NCBI GenBank assembly: GCA_001430745.1
Contig: KQ482063.1
Location: forward strand, 1,854,130-1,868,305
Direction: 5' to 3'
From: Auxenochlorella pyrenoidosa
Taxonomy: Eukaryota > Chlorophyta > Trebouxiophyceae > Chlorellales > Chlorellaceae
Length of the DNA stretch: 14,176 bases
Positions 7,677-14,176 of the stretch are shown here, piece after piece. The stretch's first letter is position 1; each line of letters opens with the position of its first letter. The translations under genes were made by a program, and so were the position numbers. Under the pieces are notes generated by a model. That model was not told where the DNA came from. It searched no databases and saw only the letters and a program-made list of their open reading frames with translations.

Positions 7677-10600
7677 ATGCCGCGCGACATGACTGCAACG
7701 GGGCGGTGCGTGGGAGCCCAACACGCACTCTCAGCTCGGCAGTTGAAGAATATTGCGCAGAGGTCGGAGACGCAGCAATCGACGCCCTCGAGGAGGCCCA
7801 GCCGCCGCCCCCGACAGCCCCCTCACCCGCTGCTGGCGCCTGGCGGACGCAGCCCTGCCCTTTGCCCTTCTGCCTTCGCAGGTACCCGCCTGTGCCCTGC
7901 TACCCTCCGATTGCTTTCTACTCCTCAATCCGGCTGGGGGATCCGGAGCATCTGGCCAAGATCATGGACACCGACCCCTACTTCGTCACCCAGGCACGCC
8001 AGCAGGGCCCAGGCAGCTTGTGTGACGAGTGCACCATTGCTACAGAAGCCTGCTTCTTCGTATCGGGCTCTAAGTCCTACCCTTCACATTTTCCTGGCGT
8101 GCAGGACAACGGCGCGGGCGCACCCATCCACTTTGCCACCACCTACAAGCAGCTGGACATGGTGGGCGCTGGGTGGCGTGAGCGCGGGCCGGCCACAGCA
8201 GCAGCAGGCACTAACACTGCATCCTGGCAGCACCCCTGCTGCACGCAGCTTCCACCTGGGCTGCTGTCCAGCCACCTACAGCCTGCGCAGGTTCTCATGA
8301 GCACGCAGTATCTGCCACGCTGCATCGCCTTCAACTGTCGCCAGCCCGACAGCCCACAAGCACTTCCTCACCAATCAACCCCCCCCCACCCACCCCACCC
8401 CACCCCACCCCACCCCACCCCAACCCAACCCCCCAGGTCCACCACCTGCTGAACAACGGCGCCGAGGTGAACCAGCGGGACGAGAAGGGTTTCACCCCGC
8501 TGCACCGCGCCGCCTACCTGGCCCACTACGACGGCTACCTGGAGATCTACGAGTACCTGCTGGTGCGCGTGTGTGTGTGGTGGTGGTGGTGGTGGTGGGG
8601 GAAGGGGGAGGGGGGGGGGGCGGGGGATCTGGGCCCTGGCTCGGTGCATGGTGCAGGGGGGATTGTTGTATGTGCAGCCGTGGGGAGGGTGTCGACACTG
8701 GGCTTCACGTGCTGTGCGGGTTGCCTAAAGAGCCTCGAGTGGCAACTGGCTGGGGTGGGGTGCACCAGGAGTCAGCGTCATCAGCAGAGTTGCACCTTGG
8801 GCAAGGCGGCAGGGCTGCAGACGCAGCGCTCTACAAGCAGCATCTGTCAAGTACCATTGCATCTGGCAGGGTCACGCTGCTGCCTGCTTGCGCCCAGCCC
8901 GGCATGCGTTGCCACCTACCACCCTCTGCAGTCCCGTGGCGCCGACCCCTCCGTGAAGACCGAGAACTACGACCCCTACCTCAACCCTGGCTGCAAGCTG
9001 CCTGTGGAGGTGGGGAAAACGAGCAGTATTGTTGAAGGGCATACGCTTCCCCCCTGAGGCAGCACCTGAAATCGGTCCGGCCTTTCCCCCCTCCCAGATC
9101 GTGTCTCCAGGGCTGCACTCTGCCGCTCGAACATGCAAACGTGAAACATGCAGCATGGTTGCGCAGCAGTGTCACATTCACTGCTCCCAGCTTATGACCC
9201 CCTCCCCCCGCCTCCCCCAGGTGGCTTTTGAGGACGACGGCGGCGAGGTGCGCCGCAAGCTGCTGGCGCTGGAGAAGAAGTACGCCAAGGTGCCCAAGCG
9301 GCGGGTGCCTCACCCGGATGTCGGCTGCTGGTGGGCGCTGTACGACTACGGTCTGGACCGCGTCAAGGGCTGGGACCCCGCCTACAAGCACCCGTACCCG
9401 GGTGGGTGGTGGGCCGTGGAAGGGGTGGGGGGGGGTGCTGCAGGGTTCTGCTGGCCTGCGGCGCTGGCTTGTCAAACTGCAGGCCATGCGTCAAATCGCT
9501 GCTTGACCCAGCCAATCCCATGCCTGAAGTGACAAGGTAAGACAAGGCCCAGTATGTCTTTCAAAAAATTGCAAGTAATTTAGTGCATTGGTGCGGTCCC
9601 ACCGCTGCAGAGGAGGTGCGGCGTGCCAGGGACCTGGCGGAGCGCAAGAAGGCCAAGGAGGAGAGGCGCAAGGCGCGCGCCGCGGCGGCCGAGGCGGGCG
9701 CAAGCGCCGCTGCCGCTCCCGCTGCCGCGAGTGGTGCGGCGGCGGCTGCCAAGCCGCCAGTGCCGGCCACACCCATTGCCTTCCTGTTCCCTGGTCAGGG
9801 CTCACAGGCTGTGGGCATGCTCAAGGTAGGGAAGGATTGCTGGAAAGTTTGGGGAGAGGATGGTCCACGGCATGGCATGCTGCACGGCAACAGCCAACTC
9901 TGCCTGCTGGTGCAGCCAAGCCTACGCTTTGACCCTCAGCAGAGCCGGAGTCACAACTATGGGTTTTCCTGCTCTGTTCGGTTGTTTCCTGGTTGTTTCC
10001 TGCGTTGTGTGCTTCGGCCTAAGCCCGGTGCCAATGACCTGTGCTTTCCGGCAACCTGGCTGCCCTGCAGGAGTCTGCCGAGCTGCCTGCCGTCAAGAAG
10101 ATGCTGGAGACGGCAAAGAAGGTGCTGGGCTATGACCTGCTGCAGGTGCGACAGCAGCTTTAAGATCCCAGATGGGGGCACAGGGGGCAGGGCGAGAGAG
10201 AGGCCAGCGCTGGAGCGCTGGCGCTGGCTGTTGTGTAGGGTAGGCTGGTGCCGTTACTGATCGCGCACACTGAACCCCTATGTGCGTACCGCGTCATTGC
10301 CCGGCAGGTGTGCAACGAGGGGCCCAAGGAGAAGCTGGACGACACCGTCTACTCGCAGGTGCCTGCACCGCTGGCTTTTGCCCCAACAGATCCTGCGCGC
10401 ATGTGGACAGGGGATGGTGATTGGCATGCGGAGTGCATGCAGCCTGACCCGCATCTATGAGCCCGGCCCACATCTCGTCTGCTGGAAGCGGTATTGTGCG
10501 CACCACGGCTGCTGAGCCAACCACCTCCAAGCCTTGTTCGCGTTCCCATTGTTGGCCCCCCTCGGCGCCTCCCTGTAGCCTGCCCTGTTTGTGGCCGGCC

Positions 10601-12226
10601 TGGCCGCTGTGGAGCGCCTGCGCGCGCAGAACCCCTCTGCTGTGGACGGCTGCTCCGCCTGCGCGGGGCTCAGCCTGGGGGAGTACACCGCCCTGGTGTT
10701 TGCGGGGGCCATGTCCTTCGAGGATGGCCTCAAGGTGGGTGCGCCGCCTGCGCAACGCGACGCCTCCATCCATTCACCAGGATGGGCACAGCAGCTGGGA
10801 TGACAGACAGCCTGTGCAGCCGACTGCAGCTGGCAGTCACTGGCCTGGGTGGGACATTGCCCTTCATGCTCTCCCCACCCTGCCCTTGTCACCGCCGCAA
10901 CTTGCAGGTGGTGAAGGTGCGCGCCGAGAGCATGGCGGCAGCGGCCAAGCTGGGCAAGCCCCACGGCATGCTGTCGGGTGAGGCGCCTGCCGGCTCAGCA
11001 CAACGCAGAGGCGCCTGGAAGAATGGGCGCATGTGCAAGCCGAGCCGCTGGCACCGTGATTGCTGTTCTGTGCGAATGCACTGCTCAAGCGCAGCGCGCA
11101 GGTCGCTGATGGCAGCAACCTTTTCCGCCATCCGCTGATGGTCCTCTCCTCTCTGTACCTCCTCACCCGATCTGGGGGCCGGCCCCTGCAGTGGTGGGCC
11201 TGGGCGATGCTGATGTGGAGGCCATCTGCGCCGCTGTGCGCGCTGCGCAGCCCGGCAACGTCTGCCAGCTGGCCAACTTCCTATTCCCCCAGGGCCGTGT
11301 GGTGTCTGGTGAGCTTCCCGCCAAGCCGACCTGCTGTGTCTTACCAGAAGGGCTGGAGGCGGCTCGGTGGTGCGTCAACCGTGGCGCCCTGCGGCACCTG
11401 GCTGCCGCCAAGCACACCAGCCATCGTTCCGACAAAACCCGCGCCAACACCAGCCAAACTCCCCCTCTGCCTCCATCCTGCCTCTTGCCATCGCCGCCCC
11501 GCAGGCCACAAGGAGGCCCTGGAGGAGGTTGCCCGCCAGGCCACCGCCAAGGGCGCCCTCAAGGCGGCGCACGTGGCGGTCAGCGGCGCCTTCCACACAC
11601 CGCTCATGCAGCCCGCGCGCGACGCGCTCACCGAGGTGCGCGCCAGGGGGATGGGCTTGCAGCGGAGGGACGGCATGGCGGCTGGCAGGTTCGGCAGGGA
11701 GGGAGGCTTACGAGCAGGCACCCGGGAGACAGTGCTTCATTCACCCCAGCAGCAGTGAGTGCCGGTGGCAAAGCTGCCCCAAGCTGCCCGGCCCTGCAGG
11801 TTCTGGCCAGCGTGACCATCAGCGAGCCCCGCATCCCCTGCTACTCCAACGTCACCGCGGAGCCTTTTGGCAGTGCGGCCGAGGTGGCGGCGCTGCTTCC
11901 GCGCCAGCTGGTGGAGCCGGTGCAGTGGGAGGGCACTGTGCGCAAGCTGGTGGCAGCAGGTGAGAGGGCGGCTGCTGTGCTGCCGGGTAGCACCACGGCA
12001 GTATTGTGCAGGAATCGCGCGAGGCTGGCTGCTGCCAGTTTCTGTACCGTAACCTCGCTTGTTGCCTATCCCTGTCGCCGCCAAAAGCTTCCCTATCCTG
12101 TCGGTCCACGTGTGCTGCGCAGGCAAGAACCAGCTGCACGAGCTGGGGCCTGGCCAGCAGATCAAGGCGATGGTCAAGAGAATCGACAATGCCGCCTGGG
12201 CGGGCTTCAAGAACATGGCTGCATGA
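7677..12226 (+). CDS. Ankyrin-repeat protein fused to malonyl-CoA:ACP transacylase (MCAT/FabD type)
   Basis: Fifteen exons are read: 7677-7705, 7882-7993, 8105-8161, 8437-8562, 8932-9009, 9221-9401, 9611-9825, 10071-10145, 10308-10358, 10579-10734, 10908-10977, 11192-11308, 11505-11635, 11800-11959 and 12123-12226. All phases agree and give about 553 residues. Residues 1 to about 195 are an ankyrin module: RLGDPEHLAKIMDTDPYFVTQ, then DNGAGAPIHFATTYKQLDM, EKGFTPLHRAA and SRGADPSVKT, followed by a Trp/Tyr-rich tail. A basic, probably helical segment (RARDLAERKKAKEERRKARA) and an Ala-rich linker lead to the transacylase at about 249-553, which has the normal FabD length. It keeps the GQGSQ motif (PIAFLFPGQGSQ), nucleophile Ser340 in GLSLGEY, an Arg in KVRAESM, His453 in SGAFHTPLM and ELGPG near the end. 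MCAT transfers malonyl from CoA to ACP for type II fatty acid synthesis, normally in the plastid. The N-terminus shows no clear transit peptide. The start could be the ATG at 7677 or at 7689; no ATG exists in the frame of exon 2 upstream of it. Confidence 0.85.
7994..8104 (+). other. Probable GC-AG intron in the ankyrin part, open if retained
   Basis: Exon 2 ends VTQ with CAG|GCACGC and exon 3 begins after GTGCAG with DNGAGAP, which restores ankyrin spacing. Nearby GT donors either have the wrong phase for exon 3 or would leave an intron of only 47 bases. The 111-base interval is a multiple of three and has no in-frame stop, so retention would insert 37 residues, many of them Cys and Ser. The GC-AG reading is preferred because of repeat spacing. 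Confidence 0.6.
8379..8435 (+). repeat. C-rich (CCCCA)n pentanucleotide tract before an ankyrin exon
   Basis: A run of nine C is followed by about seven near-perfect CCCCA units and ends directly at the acceptor of the exon that starts at 8437. It acts as the pyrimidine-rich part of the acceptor. Its complement is a run of GGGGT units able to form a G-quadruplex. Confidence 0.9.
8563..8931 (+). other. Longest intron of the ankyrin-MCAT gene
   Basis: This 369-base intron (donor GTGCGC, acceptor CTGCAG) starts with the G-rich tract. The remaining 300 bases carry stops in all useful frames, and I see no gene, RNA gene or further repeat in them. Confidence 0.75.
8569..8625 (+). repeat. GT, TGG and poly-G tract after an ankyrin exon
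   Basis: The tract begins just inside the donor of the exon ending at 8562. It has four GT units, about six TGG units and then G runs, one of at least ten. It lies in intron sequence and can form G-quadruplexes in RNA. Confidence 0.9.
9772..12226 (+). other. Malonyl-CoA:ACP transacylase domain of the fusion gene
   Basis: The domain begins in the second half of exon 7 and continues through exons 8-15. It holds every hallmark I know of FabD: the oxyanion-side GQGSQ motif, the GxSxG nucleophile elbow (Ser codon at 10672-10674), the Arg that binds the malonyl carboxylate, and the catalytic His. It is about 305 residues, against about 309 in E. coli FabD, so it looks intact and active. Each junction keeps frame, including one TAG acceptor before 10579. 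Confidence 0.9.
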
Positions 12227-12335
12227 AAGATTAATGGCCGCTGTCATGGCTACAAAAAAGCAGGTCCTGCAGGGGCTCCGCCAGCTCATACTGCACGAAG
12301 GAATCAGCTGCAGCTGGCTATTTGCAGGACTGATT

Positions 12336-12340
12336 TGTAA
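12336..12340 (+). terminator. TGTAA poly(A) signal for the ankyrin-MCAT gene
   Basis: This copy lies 110 bases after the TGA stop at 12224-12226. It is the nearer of two TGTAA elements downstream of the gene and the better candidate by distance. Confidence 0.55.
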
Positions 12341-12420
12341 TGTGGAAGGGGCATGATGCGTACTACAGCCGCAGCTAAGGTGCTGGTTGCATCTGGTTGT
12401 GCTGCCTAGCTTCCATGGCT

Positions 12421-12425
12421 TGTAA
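12421..12425 (+). terminator. Second, distal TGTAA element after the ankyrin-MCAT gene
   Basis: This lies 195 bases after the stop codon. It could serve as an alternative polyadenylation signal that lengthens the 3' UTR by about 85 bases. Confidence 0.4.
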
Positions 12426-12842
12426 CAGATGTTAGTCGGAGGTGCGCGTTGCAATGCCTGTACGTGTTGAGGGCTCAGAGACATGCTTGGGCCACAAGGC
12501 TCTACGCAGCTACCTGGTTCTCCAGCGCTGTGTTCCAATGCTGGACCATGCTTGCACGACTTCCACCGGATGCCGGTTTAGAGGGTGGCATTCTTGGGCC
12601 ACGACACTGCCCGTGATACCGTATGCGCATCATGGCACCGCCACGAGCGGCCACGATTGGCGGCCGCCGCTGGCCCAGCTCAGCTCCAGCTCAGCTCGGT
12701 GCGCATAATTCTCAGAAGGTCCGAACCGTGATCACTCGCAAGCACTGCCAGAGAAGGGCTGCTGGCCTGTACAAGCACACTTTGGGGAAAACCCAATACC
12801 CGCAGCGCGCCTGCTGCTCTCTCGACCCCCCAAAACGACACA

Positions 12843-14176
12843 ATGAGGCGCGCCTTAGCCACAGCATGTATCGTGGGCAGCACAGGGCGGGGCGTAGCCA
12901 GTCTTTCAACAGAGGCGCTTTCAGGTGGAGTTCGTTCTGCAAGCCGAGCTCTTGCGTCTCTCAGCCGCGTGCGGCTTGAGGCGCAGCCAGCACCTAACAC
13001 ATCAAGCTGTGCAGCAGGCACCCAGCCGCTGCGCCAGCGGCGCCGCCACCTGTTGAGCGCAGCTGCCAAAACTGGGCGCCAGGCTCCGTTCCGCAGGGAG
13101 AGCTGCGCCACGCGTGGCAGTGGTGGGCGGCGGCATGGCGGGGCTGGCAGCGGCAAAGGCCCTGCTGGAGCAGGGGGTGGCCTGCACCGTGATTGATGCC
13201 GGCGCACACGGCGTCGGCGGCAGGTGCGGACAGCTGGGTTGCGCTTCCCAGGCATGTGTCCTGGTCGTCAGTCTGCGCTGCCCACCACTCCGCTGCTTCT
13301 TCCCTGTGCAGGGTAACCTCCCACCATCTGGCGTGGGGAAAGCAAGGTGGGTGCTCTTCTTTTCCTTGCAGCGCGGCGGCAGGCACAAGGTGGTGGGCGC
13401 ATGCACTGCCATCCGGACCTTGCCTGCCGTGCTGCCACCAAGGCAGCCTTGATGCTCAACTTGCAGGCCATCCCCTCAGCTTCGACCACGGAGCCCAGTT
13501 CTTCACGGCCGGCTCCGGTGACTTTCAGGCCGAGATGGCCGGCTGGGCGGCGGCGGGGGTGGCCCAGGAGTGGCGCTGCCGGCACGGCCGCATCGCCGCG
13601 GGTGCGCTGGGGTGGCGGTGGGCCGGCCCAGGAGCAGCACCCAGGGGATCAGCTTGAATATTGCAGTGCTTGCAGTGCAAGCGCGGCTTGTCTGGGCCTT
13701 CTGCATGGCCGCAGGGCCGGTACCTCGTTTGCCCGGCATGCTCGCCTGCTGGTACTCTGGCCGCGCGCGCTCTTGGTCGTGCGGCTCGCTGGCCTGTCCA
13801 CTGCCTGGCTGGCCGGCTGCCGTTGTGCTGCAGTGTGCAGGGCAAGTCAAACCAGCACGTGGTGCCCTCCTGCCCCTGCAGACGGCGCCTTCCATCCTCA
13901 CGAGCCCGGCAGCAGCAGCAAAGGCGGCGCTGGCCGGCCGGTCCTGCCTGGTGGCGGCGGCGGCAGCGGCCCGCGCTGGGTTGGCGTGCCCAGCAACAAC
14001 GCCATCATGCAGCACCTGGCAGCAGAGCTCCAGGCGGCAGGCAGGCAGCGGCACGGGGCACAGGGCAGGCCGCCCTTTGAGCTGCTCTCCGGCTGCGCGG
14101 TGCAGTCGGCGGATCGCGTGGGCGGCGGTGGCAGCGGCAGCGGCGGCGCGCGCTGGCAGCTGCGCGGCAGCCGAGC
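12843..14176 (+). CDS. Renalase-like FAD-dependent amine oxidase-type oxidoreductase (partial, 3' end beyond the right edge)
   Basis: Five exons are read: 12843-12924, 13097-13223, 13312-13346, 13467-13601 and 13882 onward. Phases agree at each junction. After an N-terminal stretch rich in Arg, Ser and Ala with few acids, suited to an organelle transit peptide, comes the FAD-binding dinucleotide fold RVAVVGGGMAGLAAAKALLE (Gly38, Gly40, Gly43), then the acidic end of beta-2 (VIDAG) and GVGGR. LSFDHGAQFFTAGSGDFQAE is the family's second signature and WVGVPSNNAIMQHL follows. This matches the plant and cyanobacterial FAD/NAD(P)-binding oxidoreductases related to renalase, whose substrates are mostly unknown. 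The third exon is only 35 bases and its placement is the weakest part, as is the donor at 12925. The last exon carries Gly/Ser-rich insertions. Substrate binding and the C-terminal half are not visible. Confidence 0.8.
13312..13346 (+). other. Predicted 35-base microexon of the FAD oxidoreductase gene
   Basis: The preceding exon ends in phase 2 (GGC AG) and the following one must be entered in phase 1, so direct joining would break the frame. This segment has a strong pyrimidine tract and GTGCAG acceptor before it and an AAG|GTGGGT donor after it. It restores the Arg of GVGGR and the frame. A small later candidate (13372-13389) fails on phase. Confidence 0.5.

Larger units (their letters stand above)
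7677..9401 (+). other. Ankyrin-encoding part of the fusion gene (exons 1-6)
   Basis: The six exons give about 194 residues. One good ankyrin repeat runs from DNGAGAPIHFA to NQR, a second from DEKGFTPLHRAA to SRGADPSV with a short insertion (HYDGYLEIYEYLL), and a degenerate first repeat precedes them. The end (KVPKRRVPHPDVGCWWALYD, then LDRVKGWDPAYKHPYP) is rich in Trp, Tyr and Pro and is not ankyrin-like. I recognise no named family. Exon 1 joins exon 2 as CG|G (Arg) over a GTGCGT donor at 7706 and a pyrimidine-rich TTCGCAG acceptor ending at 7881, and the phase fits. Confidence 0.75.
12227..12842. other. Intergenic region before the FAD oxidoreductase gene
   Basis: This 616-base stretch contains the 3' UTR of the ankyrin-MCAT gene with both TGTAA elements and, toward the right, the promoter and 5' UTR of the next gene. 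The open frames here are short, lack conserved sequence and lack credible splice partners. I see no RNA gene or clear TATA box. Confidence 0.6.

Noticed and set aside
8379..8435. Interstitial telomere-like repeat
   Set aside because: The unit is CCCCA/TGGGG, not the green algal or plant TTTAGGG or TTTTAGGG type, and it sits directly at a splice acceptor where pyrimidine tracts are expected.
9402..9610. A separate MCAT gene starting between the ankyrin and transacylase parts
   Set aside because: No ATG gives an in-phase entry to the exon at 9611. The one short candidate first exon (ATG near 9520, donor GTAAGA) ends in the wrong phase. A non-ATG start cannot be excluded.

Overview
The window is nuclear DNA from a GC-rich, intron-dense eukaryote, most likely a green alga (Chlorophyta; a Chlorella-like trebouxiophyte is my guess, at low confidence). 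The reasons are many short introns with GT(G/A)-type donors and (C/T)GCAG acceptors, strong GC and Ala/Gly/Pro bias, TGTAA elements 110 to 210 bases after stop codons (the usual algal poly(A) signal), and plant- or alga-type protein families. None of the genes is bacterial in structure. All gene models below were assembled by hand from splice sites, reading-frame phase and remembered family conservation. They have not been checked against transcripts.

Layout. (1) Minus strand, position 3839 down to beyond position 1: the first 12 exons of a SLY1-type Sec1/Munc18 protein (ER-Golgi SNARE regulator), with its 3' end outside the window. (2) A 280-base divergent promoter, 3840-4119. (3) Plus strand 4120-7254: a seven-exon HERP-like ER membrane protein with an N-terminal ubiquitin-like domain, a very long Ala/Pro/Gln linker and a C-terminal membrane hairpin; a 22-base perfect palindrome and a TGTAA signal follow it. 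(4) Plus strand 7677-12226: a 15-exon gene whose reading frame joins an ankyrin-repeat protein to a complete malonyl-CoA:ACP transacylase (MCAT/FabD type). (5) Plus strand 12843 to the right edge: the 5' part of a renalase-like FAD-dependent oxidoreductase.

How the genes relate. The two divergent genes both serve the endoplasmic reticulum (vesicle fusion and, by homology, ER-associated degradation), so a shared promoter could co-regulate them. The ankyrin-MCAT gene would supply malonyl-ACP for type II fatty acid synthesis. The FAD gene is an independent neighbour.

The most notable item is the ankyrin-MCAT fusion. The join lies inside one exon (9611-9825), it has no in-frame ATG that would start a separate MCAT, and it lacks an obvious N-terminal plastid transit peptide. 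Secondary points are two probable GC-AG introns, C-rich and G-rich tracts that bracket an ankyrin exon, and the hairpin in the HERP-like 3' UTR.
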